Made by a program: the position numbers and the translations under genes. Below are positions 1 to 7,791 of a stretch of DNA of 64,000 nt, piece after piece (positions within the stretch are counted from its first letter, which is position 1; each line of letters starts with the position of its first letter). Source of the DNA: WJMT01 sp964456985 (GTDB taxonomy: Bacteria; Acidobacteriota; Aminicenantia; Aminicenantales; Aminicenantaceae); NCBI GenBank assembly GCA_964456985.1, contig CAYWDH010000001.1, positions 1 to 64,000 of the forward strand, read 5' to 3'. The notes beneath the pieces were generated by a model. That model did no database searches and was not told where the DNA came from. It saw only the letters and a program-made list of their open reading frames with translations.

Positions 1-90
1 CTCATCCGAAGGCTAAATCTTTAAAATCGCTTCAGCCATACCTGAATTTCATAAGGTCTATACAACCTCGACTTGTTCATCATCCAGGAT
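1..90 (-). repeat. Dispersed intergenic repeat, copy A
   Basis: Read on the minus strand, this stretch matches the stretch at 50721-50820 for about 90 bases. Shared blocks include the AAGTCrAGGTT core, a GAAATTCAGGT block, TGGCTGAAGCGA and AAGATTTAGCC. Shorter related copies lie at 17901-17930, 52533-52544 and 59856-59891. It lies directly before the TRAP operon and may hold its leader. The function is unknown; the repeat was found by eye, so the edges are approximate. Confidence 0.6.
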
Positions 91-97
91 GTCTGAT

Positions 98-1087
98 ATG
101 AAAAACAAACTGTCCCTCCGCACGTTGTTTCTTTTCTTCCCCCTTATTACTCTCCTATTTACAGGATGCGGCCTCAAAAAAAGCCACAGAGTCTTGAAAC
201 TTGCCCATGTTCTGGATACCACTCATCCCGTTCATAAAGCCATGACTTTTATGGCTGAAAAAGTTAACGAAAAATCAAATGGAAGACTAACCATAGAAAT
301 ATATCCGAGCGGACAGTTAGGCCAAGAACGTGAGCTGATAGAGCTTCTACAGATCGGAAGCCTGGCAATGACTAAAGTCTCCACAGCCCCTCTTGAATCC
401 TTTGTCCCTGAGATGAAAATTCTTGGAATCCCCTATGTTTTCAGAGATGATACCCACAGATGGAATGTTTTAAATAGCGATATCGGTAAATCCCTGCTTC
501 TTTCAGGAGAGGACTGTTTTCTTCGCGGCTTGTGCTTCTATGATGCGGGAAGTCGAAGTTTTTATACCAAAAAAATTCCCATATATTCCCCTGAAGACCT
601 CAAAGGTCTTAAAATCAGAGTCATGAAAAGCGTGACATCCGTCAATATGGTCAAAGCTCTGGGTGGTTCCCCAACTCCTATTTCTTGGGGTGAACTTTAC
701 ACCGCACTCCAACAAGGGGTTGTCGATGGAGCGGAGAACAATCCACCCAGTTTCTTCCTCTCTCATCACTATGAAGTGTGTCAGTATTACACCCTGGACG
801 AACACACATCGGTTCCGGATATACTCTTGATAAGTACTGTGGTATGGAAAAAACTTACCTCACAAGAACAGAAATGGCTCCAGCAAGCTGCTGATGAATC
901 CGTGGATTTCCAGAGAGAACTCTGGGAGAAAGCCTGTAAGGAGGCTCTTCAAGAAGTTAAAAAAGCAGGAGTCACAGTCATATATCCTGATAAAGAGGCT
1001 TTCATCCGGTCCGCAGAAAAACTCCACAATTCGTATAAAGGCACAAAGATATTTGAACTGATAAATAAAATAAAGGAGATGGAATAA
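98..1087 (+). CDS. dctP: TRAP transporter solute-binding lipoprotein (DctP family)
   Basis: This is the extracytoplasmic binding protein of a tripartite ATP-independent periplasmic (TRAP) transporter, which captures an organic acid-type ligand and hands it to the DctQM permease. The N-terminus is a lipoprotein signal with a hydrophobic stretch ending FTGC (Cys24). The body carries the DctP-family pattern, including the LKGLKIRVM segment with the ligand-carboxylate Arg and the GVVDGAENNP segment. Two in-frame ATGs exist at 89 and 98; I chose 98 because AGGA at 86-89 sits 8 bases before it. The 329-residue length is normal. dctQ and dctM follow in the same direction, so all three form one operon. 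The substrate cannot be told from sequence; the aldehyde dehydrogenase next door is on the other strand. Confidence 0.93.
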   Translation: MKNKLSLRTLFLFFPLITLLFTGCGLKKSHRVLKLAHVLDTTHPVHKAMTFMAEKVNEKSNGRLTIEIYPSGQLGQERELIELLQIGSLAMTKVSTAPLESFVPEMKILGIPYVFRDDTHRWNVLNSDIGKSLLLSGEDCFLRGLCFYDAGSRSFYTKKIPIYSPEDLKGLKIRVMKSVTSVNMVKALGGSPTPISWGELYTALQQGVVDGAENNPPSFFLSHHYEVCQYYTLDEHTSVPDILLISTVVWKKLTSQEQKWLQQAADESVDFQRELWEKACKEALQEVKKAGVTVIYPDKEAFIRSAEKLHNSYKGTKIFELINKIKEME

Positions 1088-1111
1088 CAAACTCAAAATG
1101 AGAATCCTCAA

Positions 1112-1633
1112 ATGCCACGTTTTATTCAGAAAATAAACAGGATCACCGGAGCCCTTGTTTCTTTGTTAATGGGCCTCATGGTCCTGGATGTAAGCTGGCA
1201 GGTATTTACCAGATTTATTTTAAGGAGACCGAGTCCTTTCTCTGAAGAAGTAGCGGGATTTTTTCTCATATGGGTCAGCATACTGGGAGCCGCTTATGCC
1301 TTTTATAAAAAGGCCCACCTGGGAATAGACATTCTATCATCTAAACTAAAGGGATTAAAAAGACAGATTCTGGAAGTGACTGTAAATCTTATCATCCTTG
1401 GTTTTGCTCTCTTTATAATGGTTGTGGGGGGCATGAAATTGGTCATCCTGACGTTTAAATTAAATCAGATATCCCCAGCCGTAGGGATACCCATGGGATA
1501 TGTCTACTCCGCTATACCTGTGTCAGGAATCCTGATCATCCTCTATTCCATAGGATTCATCACAGCTTCTGTTAAGAATAAAAACAAATCCATCCTTTTA
1601 AATAGGGACAAAAAAGATGAACTGCCTCTTTAA
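1112..1633 (+). CDS. dctQ: TRAP transporter small permease (DctQ family)
   Basis: Small membrane subunit of the TRAP transporter. The 173 residues hold about four hydrophobic segments, and the conserved DctQ region around RRPSPFSEEVAGFFLIW and the KKAHLGIDIL segment are visible. It supports the large DctM subunit in Na+- or H+-coupled uptake. It starts 24 bases after dctP and is followed 26 bases later by dctM, fitting a three-gene operon. The ribosome binding site is weak, so translation may be coupled to dctP. The C-terminal tail is Lys-rich and cytoplasmic by the positive-inside rule. Confidence 0.9.
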   Translation: MPRFIQKINRITGALVSLLMGLMVLDVSWQVFTRFILRRPSPFSEEVAGFFLIWVSILGAAYAFYKKAHLGIDILSSKLKGLKRQILEVTVNLIILGFALFIMVVGGMKLVILTFKLNQISPAVGIPMGYVYSAIPVSGILIILYSIGFITASVKNKNKSILLNRDKKDELPL

Positions 1634-1659
1634 ATTTTTTCAATTGGAGAAATGAATTC

Positions 1660-2958
1660 ATGGAGATCTCTGTTATCATACTCATTCTCAGTTTTATAAT
1701 CCTCCTCGCACTCAATGTCCCCATTGCTGTGAGCATTGCTCTCTCAACTATACTGACCATGCTGTTTACAATAAATCCGGTCCCGGCTCTCACTACCGTG
1801 GCCCAGCAGATGACCAGCGGAGTCAATCGATTTGCACTTCTAGCCATACCTTTTTTTATATTGTCCGGACAGTTTATGGGAAGAGGTGGTATTGCCCGCC
1901 GACTCATTGACTTTGCCAAGTCTGTGGTGGGTATGTTCCCGGGAGGTCTTGCTTATGTCAATGTCCTCGCATGCATGCTTTTTGGCTCTATATCCGGTTC
2001 TGCTGTCGCAGCCACATCAGCTATAGGAGGTTTTATGGTACCTGTCATGAACAAGGAAGGATATGATAAGAATTTCAACACAGCCCTCACAGTAACAGCT
2101 TCAACCACCGGTCTTCTCATCCCTCCTAGTAATGTTCTTATTGTCTATTCCCTTGCAAGCGGAGGGATCTCTATAGCCGCTCTTTTTGTTGCCGGATATC
2201 TCCCTGGAATTCTGGTAGGATTAGGTCTGATGGCTGCCTGTTCTGTGATAGCTGTTATCAAAAAATACCCGGTCGGGAACAGAGAAAAATTTTTTACAGC
2301 TCTGAGGAAATTCTTTTCGGCTGTTCCAAGTCTGCTTCTGGTCATTATCGTCATCGGAGGCATCATAACCGGCATATTCACTGCGACTGAAGCCAGCGCT
2401 GTGGCTGTTATCTACTCTTTTATCCTTTCAGTCCTTATATACAAGGAAGTCCGCCTTCCGGAGATCCCCGGTATTCTGTTGAAAACAGCAGAAACAACAG
2501 CCGTGGTCATGCTCCTCATTGGAACCTCCAGAGCCATGGCCTGGATCCTATCCTATGAAAACATCCCCCAGAATATAAGTTCCGGTCTGATAGGGATCAC
2601 AGATAACAAATTCATCATCCTTATGATGATAAATCTGATGCTTCTTATTGTGGGCACGTTCATGGACATCACCCCGGCTGTGCTTATCTTTACTCCCATC
2701 CTCCTTCCTGTGGTGACAGGGCTCGGTATAAGCCCCCTTCACTTTGGAATCATCCTTGTGTTTAATCTGTGTATAGGCCTCTGCACGCCCCCGGTCGGTT
2801 CTGTCTTGTTCGTGGGATGCGGAATAGGTCAGACCACAATAACCAAAGTCACAAAATCCCTTCTCCCCTTTTATGCGGTAATGGTCGCTGCGCTCATGCT
2901 GATCACCTATTTTTCGTGGTTCAGCGAATGGTTGCCTAGGCTCCTCGGCCTTTATTAA
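1660..2958 (+). CDS. dctM: TRAP transporter large permease (DctM family)
   Basis: Large permease subunit of the TRAP transporter and the ion-coupled transport engine. The 432 residues are almost wholly hydrophobic, with roughly a dozen membrane segments. Family hallmarks are visible: the AIPFFILSGQFMGRGGIARR region, the GSISGSAVAATSAIGG segment, TGLLIPPSNVLIVYS and the second-half FMDITPAVLIFTPILLPV. TTGGAG about 10 bases before the ATG is a good Shine-Dalgarno site. The length is typical. It closes the dctPQM operon; the next gene is convergent on the minus strand, with an inverted-repeat element between. Confidence 0.95.
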   Translation: MEISVIILILSFIILLALNVPIAVSIALSTILTMLFTINPVPALTTVAQQMTSGVNRFALLAIPFFILSGQFMGRGGIARRLIDFAKSVVGMFPGGLAYVNVLACMLFGSISGSAVAATSAIGGFMVPVMNKEGYDKNFNTALTVTASTTGLLIPPSNVLIVYSLASGGISIAALFVAGYLPGILVGLGLMAACSVIAVIKKYPVGNREKFFTALRKFFSAVPSLLLVIIVIGGIITGIFTATEASAVAVIYSFILSVLIYKEVRLPEIPGILLKTAETTAVVMLLIGTSRAMAWILSYENIPQNISSGLIGITDNKFIILMMINLMLLIVGTFMDITPAVLIFTPILLPVVTGLGISPLHFGIILVFNLCIGLCTPPVGSVLFVGCGIGQTTITKVTKSLLPFYAVMVAALMLITYFSWFSEWLPRLLGLY

Positions 2959-2977
2959 TATCGTGAGTATGATTTAT

Positions 2978-3087
2978 GCTCCCTTCATGTCATTGCCAAC
3001 AACCATAAGGGAGTGTGGCAATCTTATTGTGAAACGAAGCATATTGAGATCACCACGTCGCTACGCTCCTCGTGATGACAAGGGAGC
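2978..3087. repeat. Palindromic intergenic repeat
   Basis: The ends are inverted copies of GCTCCCTT...TGTCAT and ATGACAAGGGAGC. Further in, each half carries GTGGnnATCT, and the right half has GTCGCTACGCTCCTCGTGA. This style of CATTGC/GAGGAGC/GTGGCAATCT palindrome is familiar from dispersed intergenic repeats in many environmental bacterial genomes. It could form a long hairpin and lies in the convergent gap between dctM and the aldehyde dehydrogenase, so it may act as a bidirectional terminator. Only one copy was seen in the window. Confidence 0.6.
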
Positions 3088-3146
3088 ACAAACTGTGCCT
3101 GCAGTTTATACACAATCCCACAAAATTAATGATTTATTTTATGGAA

Positions 3147-4562
3147 TTATTCCAGATTGAAGCAGATGGTCTTTGGCTCTGTCATCTCCTGAATGGAAAA
3201 CTTGATCCCTTCTCTTCCCAATCCGGAATTCTTTATCCCTCCAAAGGGCATTGAATCCAATCTGTAATCAGTGGAATCATTCACCATAACTCCTCCGCAC
3301 TCCAGGCCATAAGCTATTTTAAAAGCCAGATCTATATCCTTGGTAAATACAGCCGCATGAAGCCCGAAAGGCAGGCTATTCGCTCTCTCAACAGCCTCCT
3401 GCAAGCCAGACACAGAAAAGAGATTGACAGCCGGACCAAATACCTCTTCCCTGTATATCTTGGCTTTTTCCGGGACTTTTTCCAGAACCGTAGGCTCAAG
3501 AAGCGCATTTTTGCGCCTTCCCCCGCACAAAACATCGGCTCCCATGGATACAGCCTCATGGATCCATTTTTCAACGCGTACAGCTTCTTCCTCTGTAATC
3601 ATTGGTCCCATGTCTGTGTCCTCTTTTAACTTGTTGCCTATCTTATATTCCCTGGTCCTTTTGACAAATTTATTCTTAAAAGAATCATAGAGTTCCTCAT
3701 GGATATATATCCTCTGCACTCCAATACAGTTTTGGCCTGCCGCCCAAAACGCACCAGAGACACAGGACTCCACAGCTCGGTCCTCTGAAGCATCTTTCCA
3801 TACAATAACCGGAGAATTCGAACCCAGTTCCATCCCGATCTTCTTTATGCCTGCATTGTGTGCGATCTGTTTTCCTGCTTCCACGCCTCCTGTAAAAGAA
3901 ATCATGCGCACCCTCTTATCGAAAACAAGAGCGTCGCCTATTTCACTTCCATATCCAGTCACAACCTGGATCACTTCAGGGGACAAACCGCACTCAAGCA
4001 GAGCCTGCGTTAATTTAATGGCTGAGAGAGGAGTCAATGTGGCTGGTTTTAAGAGGATGCTGTTACCTGCGGCCAATGCCGGACCAATTTTATGGGCAAC
4101 CAGATTCAAAGGGTCATTAAAAGGAGTCACGGCCAGCACCACTCCCACCGGAAATCGGTAGTAATACCCGATTCTTTTCTCTCCTCCCGGAAAAGAATCA
4201 AAAGGGATGGTCTCCCCTAGAATGCGTTTGGCTTCTTCTGCAGACACCGTGAGTGTGTTGACACATCTTTGGGTTTCTTTACGGGCTTCACGGATGGTCT
4301 TTGAACCTTCTCTGGCAATTAGGGTGGCAAACTCCTCTTCTCTTTCAGAAATATATTTTGCTGTTTTATATAAGACGGAAGCTCTCTGATGAACGGTCAT
4401 TTTCCGGGCTGTCTCAAAACCCTGATGAGCGGCTTCCAGAGCCTGTTCAATATCGTCCGGGTCTGCTTTGGGAACCGTGTCTATCACAGAACCATCAAAC
4501 GGGTCATGGACCTGTATTTTATCTTCCTTATCCACCCATTTTGAATCAATAAACATCTTCAT
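3147..4562 (-). CDS. NAD(P)-dependent aldehyde dehydrogenase
   Basis: Oxidises an aldehyde to its acid with NAD(P)+. All core ALDH elements are present: Asn149 in VTPFND, Lys172 in LLKPA, the SFTGG dinucleotide loop at 222-226, general base Glu245 in MELGSNSP and catalytic Cys279 in GQNC. The 471-residue length is normal for a soluble ALDH. The MELGSNSPV wording is typical of the lactaldehyde/glycolaldehyde and nonphosphorylating GAPDH-like branch, so a small hydroxy-aldehyde is a plausible substrate. Lactaldehyde from rhamnose breakdown, encoded about 52 kb away, is one possibility but is inference. The gene converges on the TRAP operon and is preceded by a small pseudopilin-like gene 15 bases upstream. 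Confidence 0.92.
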   Translation of the reverse strand: MKMFIDSKWVDKEDKIQVHDPFDGSVIDTVPKADPDDIEQALEAAHQGFETARKMTVHQRASVLYKTAKYISEREEEFATLIAREGSKTIREARKETQRCVNTLTVSAEEAKRILGETIPFDSFPGGEKRIGYYYRFPVGVVLAVTPFNDPLNLVAHKIGPALAAGNSILLKPATLTPLSAIKLTQALLECGLSPEVIQVVTGYGSEIGDALVFDKRVRMISFTGGVEAGKQIAHNAGIKKIGMELGSNSPVIVWKDASEDRAVESCVSGAFWAAGQNCIGVQRIYIHEELYDSFKNKFVKRTREYKIGNKLKEDTDMGPMITEEEAVRVEKWIHEAVSMGADVLCGGRRKNALLEPTVLEKVPEKAKIYREEVFGPAVNLFSVSGLQEAVERANSLPFGLHAAVFTKDIDLAFKIAYGLECGGVMVNDSTDYRLDSMPFGGIKNSGLGREGIKFSIQEMTEPKTICFNLE

Positions 4563-4577
4563 TTTTCCCTCCCAGGT

Positions 4578-4946
4578 TTACTGGATGATGATATCGTCAT
4601 CTGTATTGAAAGTCTTGTCTCCTCCTGCTGACGTTAAACGGAACTCTATGTCAGATAATCTTTCATATTTGATCTCAGTCCCCCATGCATCCAGTTTCCC
4701 GGTTGTTATGGGAACAGCCATTCTCAGATCTTGAAGTTTATCCGGCAGCCTTCCCTTCTGAGCCGTATAATAATCAACAGCCCGTTTCAGACTATTCATG
4801 TTCGTCCTTGTCAGTTTCTCTTTTGCCTTTGTAAAAGAACCCACTTGATCTTTTATGACTTTTTTTTCTCCGGAACCAATATAATAGATGAAAAAGGCAA
4901 TGACTGCTACCAAAACAAGGATCACTAAAAATCCTTTGATTTTCAT
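4578..4946 (-). CDS. Small membrane-anchored protein with GspG-like C-terminal region
   Basis: A 122-residue protein with one N-terminal membrane helix (about 5-23) followed by a soluble domain. The soluble part reads like the C-terminal half of a type II secretion major pseudopilin: a helix with AVDYYTAQKGRLP, then DLR, DAWGTEIKYE and a Ca-site-like SAGGDKTFNTDDDI ending. It lacks the prepilin peptidase signature (Gly followed by Phe-Thr-Leu-Glu), and no other secretion genes are near. It may be a derived anchored protein rather than a working pilin. It sits 15 bases upstream of the aldehyde dehydrogenase on the same strand. Confidence 0.7.
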   Translation of the reverse strand: MKIKGFLVILVLVAVIAFFIYYIGSGEKKVIKDQVGSFTKAKEKLTRTNMNSLKRAVDYYTAQKGRLPDKLQDLRMAVPITTGKLDAWGTEIKYERLSDIEFRLTSAGGDKTFNTDDDIIIQ

Positions 4947-5348
4947 TTTCTTCTCCCTATTAAAAGTGGTTGAATCTTATCATTTATAGTTTAATGGCAA
5001 ACGAGAAAATTTTAAAAGGAATTCACCAGGAAATCAATGAAAATCTCACCTCGAACATGAGGTATTCTTAAGGGAAAAAAGAAAATAAAGAAAAAAAGTT
5101 ATTGAAAAAACTTTTCAAATATAATATAAAACTATGTTTATATTTATATGTTTATAAGTAATATCTTGTTATGTTTTTCTTAAAGATATAAGATATGCAC
5201 ATAAAGAAACAAACCCAAACTTTCAAAGTTCCTGACCACCCCAGTCGCCTCGCTATTGTCAAAAAATTATTTACTCACTAAAATGAAAACATATTTTATG
5301 CTTCAACTTAAAGCAAATAAAAAAACTTTTAATATCTAGGAGGTTAAT
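4947..5348. other. Intergenic region between divergent genes
   Basis: About 400 AT-rich bases separate the pseudopilin-like gene from the redox operon. The region holds one clear promoter-like match at 5102-5130 with an overlapping dyad, described separately. The last bases, CTAGGAGG, are a strong Shine-Dalgarno site for the first gene of the operon. I saw no coding signal in the rest. If the 5102-5130 promoter is used, the operon mRNA has a leader of about 210 bases. Confidence 0.6.
5102..5130 (+). promoter_or_regulatory. Predicted promoter with overlapping dyad, redox operon
   Basis: TTGAAA at 5102-5107 and TATAAA at 5125-5130 are 17 bases apart and fit a housekeeping promoter. A perfect 7-bp inverted repeat, TTGAAAA-AAC-TTTTCAA (5102-5118), covers the -35 box and spacer, so a dimeric regulator could bind there. 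The start codon lies about 220 bases downstream. This is prediction from sequence only. Confidence 0.45.
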
Positions 5349-5702
5349 ATGGCTAAAGTAGCAATCACAGTTAATGGTTCTGAACCGGGAAATGTCTTCC
5401 CACCTTTCATTTTAGGTTCATCCGCAGCCGCATCAGGGGATGATGTGGTAATCTTCTTCTGTCCTGGAGGGGCTCCGGCAATGGTAAAAGGGAAAATAGA
5501 GGAGATGAAAGGCAAAGGCTTACCAGAACTTAAAGAGTTGTATGACGGATTAGTAGGTCTTGGCGGAAAAATTTATGTTTGTGAACTGGCTCTGGAAGCA
5601 AAAGACCTAAAAAAAGAAGATCTCAGAGATGGTGTCGAAATCATCGGTGCAACCACATTTATAAATGAAATCAAAGACGCCACTTTGACTTTTTCATTTT
5701 AA
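5349..5702 (+). CDS. DsrE-family sulfur-relay protein
   Basis: A small (117 residues) cytosolic protein of the DsrE/DsrF/peroxiredoxin-like fold, a family that carries or passes on persulfide sulfur. The N-terminal VAITVNG strand, the SAAASGDDVVIFFCPGGA segment and the late strand containing KIYVCELAL are typical of the fold. Cys residues in FFCPGG and VCEL are candidate sulfur carriers. A strong AGGAGG lies just before the start. It opens the operon, 29 bases before tusA; DsrE plus TusA upstream of Hdr-like genes is a known theme in sulfur metabolism. Whether it donates sulfur to the complex or only belongs to its regulation is not shown by sequence. Confidence 0.88.
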   Translation: MAKVAITVNGSEPGNVFPPFILGSSAAASGDDVVIFFCPGGAPAMVKGKIEEMKGKGLPELKELYDGLVGLGGKIYVCELALEAKDLKKEDLRDGVEIIGATTFINEIKDATLTFSF

Positions 5703-5731
5703 ATATCAATAAACATTAAAAGGAGAAAAAA

Positions 5732-5956
5732 ATGGCACAGAAAACTCTCGATACTCTAGGACTTAAATGCCCCCAACCAATTCTAAAAGTCGCCTCTATG
5801 GCTCCTCAGCTGCAGCCTGGCGATATATTGGAAGTGGTGGCTGACTGCGAATCTTTTCCCAAAGACGTAAAAGCCTGGGCGGAAAAGACTGGAAAAACTT
5901 TATTGTTCTGCAACACAGATGCCGAAGGAAAACATACCGCTCAAATTCAATTTTGA
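5732..5956 (+). CDS. tusA: TusA/SirA-family sulfur carrier
   Basis: A 74-residue sulfur carrier of the TusA family, which accepts persulfide sulfur on a conserved Cys and hands it to partner proteins. The family signature is plain: LDTLGLKCPQPILKV, with the CPxP motif at Cys14. The second strand region EVVADCESFPKDVKAW is typical. AGGAG lies before the ATG. It follows the DsrE gene by 29 bases and precedes the first MvhD gene by 80 bases. The TusA-DsrE pair next to HdrA-like genes suggests that the downstream redox proteins handle a sulfane-sulfur substrate, which is inference by gene order. Confidence 0.92.
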   Translation: MAQKTLDTLGLKCPQPILKVASMAPQLQPGDILEVVADCESFPKDVKAWAEKTGKTLLFCNTDAEGKHTAQIQF

Positions 5957-6036
5957 CATCAACGACTTTTTCAATCTTTGTAAAGATCATACATCAGTAA
6001 AGTAGTCTCTAAAAGCAATTTAAAGAGGATAAAAAC

Positions 6037-6462
6037 ATGGAAAAGAATTTCAAACCTAAAATAGTCGGATTTTTATGTAACTGGTGCTCTTATGCCGGTG
6101 CTGACCTAGCTGGTTCAAGCAAAACAAATGTTGATTCCTCCCTGTCCGTTATTCGAGTCATGTGCTCCAGCAGAGTGAATTCCAATTTAGTGCTGACCCC
6201 CCTGCTCTGGGGCTCCGATGGAGTGTTAGTGGCTGGATGTCACCCTGGAGATTGTCATTATGAACAGGGCAATTATTATGCCAGAAGGAGATTCGCCTTG
6301 CTAAAAAAAATAGCTCAAGCCCTAAACCTCGAACCGGACCGAATCCAACTCTCTTGGATATCCGCATCTGAAGGCAAACGTTATGCGGAAATAGTGAATA
6401 AATTCGCTGAGGACATCTCTAAACTGGGCCCCAATCCCCTAACAAGTAATCCAAAAGTATAA
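6037..6462 (+). CDS. mvhD: MvhD-family [2Fe-2S] electron-transfer subunit, copy 1
   Basis: A 141-residue protein of the hydrogenase iron-sulfur subunit/MvhD/FlpD family, which passes electrons between an electron-donating module and the HdrA flavoprotein. The Cys ligands are seen in FLCNWCSYAGAD (Cys14, Cys17), RVMCS and GCHPGDCHY, and the YARRR segment is conserved. It ends 15 bases before the HdrA-like gene. A second copy at 11835-12260 closes the same operon, and the two share these motifs and length. Having two MvhD proteins in one operon is unusual and suggests two entry points or two alternative partners. Confidence 0.92.
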   Translation: MEKNFKPKIVGFLCNWCSYAGADLAGSSKTNVDSSLSVIRVMCSSRVNSNLVLTPLLWGSDGVLVAGCHPGDCHYEQGNYYARRRFALLKKIAQALNLEPDRIQLSWISASEGKRYAEIVNKFAEDISKLGPNPLTSNPKV

Positions 6463-6477
6463 GAAAAGGAAAGGAAA

Positions 6478-7749
6478 ATGAAAAATCAAAATGTATTGGT
6501 CATAGGATCCGGGGTTGCTGGGATGGAAGCAAGCCTGGTTCTGGCTGACGCGGGAATGAAAGTGCACCTTGTTGAAAAGGATTCTCTAATTGGGGGCCAG
6601 ACCATTAAATTCGAAGAAGTCTATCCCAATATGGAATGCGCTACCTGTATGCTCGCACCAAAACAACAGGAAGTTCTCCAGCATGATAATATCACTCTAT
6701 ACCTTCTGAGTGAAGTCAAAAAAACACAAGGCTCTGCCGGTGAATTCAAAGTCCAGATAGAAAAAAAAGCCAGATATGTCAGCCTTATCAACTGCATCGG
6801 ATGCGGCGCCTGCTATGACCCCTGTCCTGTCAGTTTAGACAATGAATTCGAGCAAAGGATGTCTCAGAAAAAAGCTATTGCTGTAGCATGCCCGGGCGCT
6901 CTTCCGAATGTTCCTGCCATCGACCCTGAAAGCTGTGTCCGTTTAAATGGTAAGAAAAAGGACTGCAATGCCTGTGCGGAAGCCTGTGGATTCGGCGCTA
7001 TTGATTTCAAAGAAAAAAATGAAACCATTAATCTGGAGGTAGGAGCTGTTATTGTGGCCACAGGATTTGGTCAGTTTGATGTGAGCGGTCTTTCTAAATT
7101 CGGATATGGAAAACACCCCAATGTCTACACAGCCATGGAGTTTGAAAGACTGTATGCACAGAACGGGCCAACAGAAGGAAATCTGACGTTAAGAGAAGAG
7201 AGACCCATAAAATCAGCAGGGATCATTCACTGTATAGGAAGAGAAGAAAAAGGATATTGCTCAGGAGTATGCTGTATGTATTCAATGAAATTTGCCCATT
7301 TTATCAAAGATAAAGCACCTGATGCAAAAATCCATGAATTCCATACAGATTTGTGTATTCCAGGAAAATCTCATCAAAAATTTTATGAAGAACTCAGTAA
7401 AAAAATTGATTTTATTCGCTATGAAGATATAGAGGTCAAAGGAAACAATGGAAATCTTGAAGTCACTTACAAGCACAGCAATGGTAAAAAGAATTCCATT
7501 AAATCTGACATGGTCATTCTCTCCCCTGCAATGATCCCATCAAAGGGAACTAAAGACCTGGCCACAATACTCGGGATAAGCCAAGACTCAATGGGATTTT
7601 TCTCTGCCCAGGATCAGAATCTGAATCCCGTAGATTCAGAGAAAAAAGGTATTTTTGTCATAGGATGTGCTGAAGGTCCAAAAGATATCCCCGGATCAGT
7701 TTCCCAGGCTGAAGCAGCGGCCGGGAGGGTACTATCTCTTTTGCAGTAA
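6478..7749 (+). CDS. HdrA-like FAD/iron-sulfur protein (QmoA-like, short form)
   Basis: A 423-residue flavoprotein related to heterodisulfide reductase subunit A and to QmoA. FAD is bound by GSGVAGMEASL near residue 10. Cys54 and Cys57 in the MECATCMLAPKQQEV segment match the HdrA cluster site close to the flavin. A ferredoxin-like insert follows: CIGCGACYDPCP at 106-117 and Cys153/163/166/170. The second dinucleotide region IVATGFGQFD and the HCIGREEKGYCSGVCCMYS segment are also HdrA hallmarks. HdrA flavins can split electron pairs (bifurcation) or join them. It is downstream of mvhD and 42 bases before a second, longer HdrA-like gene. No HdrB or HdrC is encoded nearby. Confidence 0.9.
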   Translation: MKNQNVLVIGSGVAGMEASLVLADAGMKVHLVEKDSLIGGQTIKFEEVYPNMECATCMLAPKQQEVLQHDNITLYLLSEVKKTQGSAGEFKVQIEKKARYVSLINCIGCGACYDPCPVSLDNEFEQRMSQKKAIAVACPGALPNVPAIDPESCVRLNGKKKDCNACAEACGFGAIDFKEKNETINLEVGAVIVATGFGQFDVSGLSKFGYGKHPNVYTAMEFERLYAQNGPTEGNLTLREERPIKSAGIIHCIGREEKGYCSGVCCMYSMKFAHFIKDKAPDAKIHEFHTDLCIPGKSHQKFYEELSKKIDFIRYEDIEVKGNNGNLEVTYKHSNGKKNSIKSDMVILSPAMIPSKGTKDLATILGISQDSMGFFSAQDQNLNPVDSEKKGIFVIGCAEGPKDIPGSVSQAEAAAGRVLSLLQ

Positions 7750-7791
7750 GGCTGAATCAGATAATTGAAATTAATTACCAAGGATTAAAAA

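Noticed and set aside
5120..5125. TATAAT at 5120-5125 as the -10 box
   Set aside because: It is only 12 bases from TTGAAA; TATAAA at 5125-5130 has the normal 17-base spacing.
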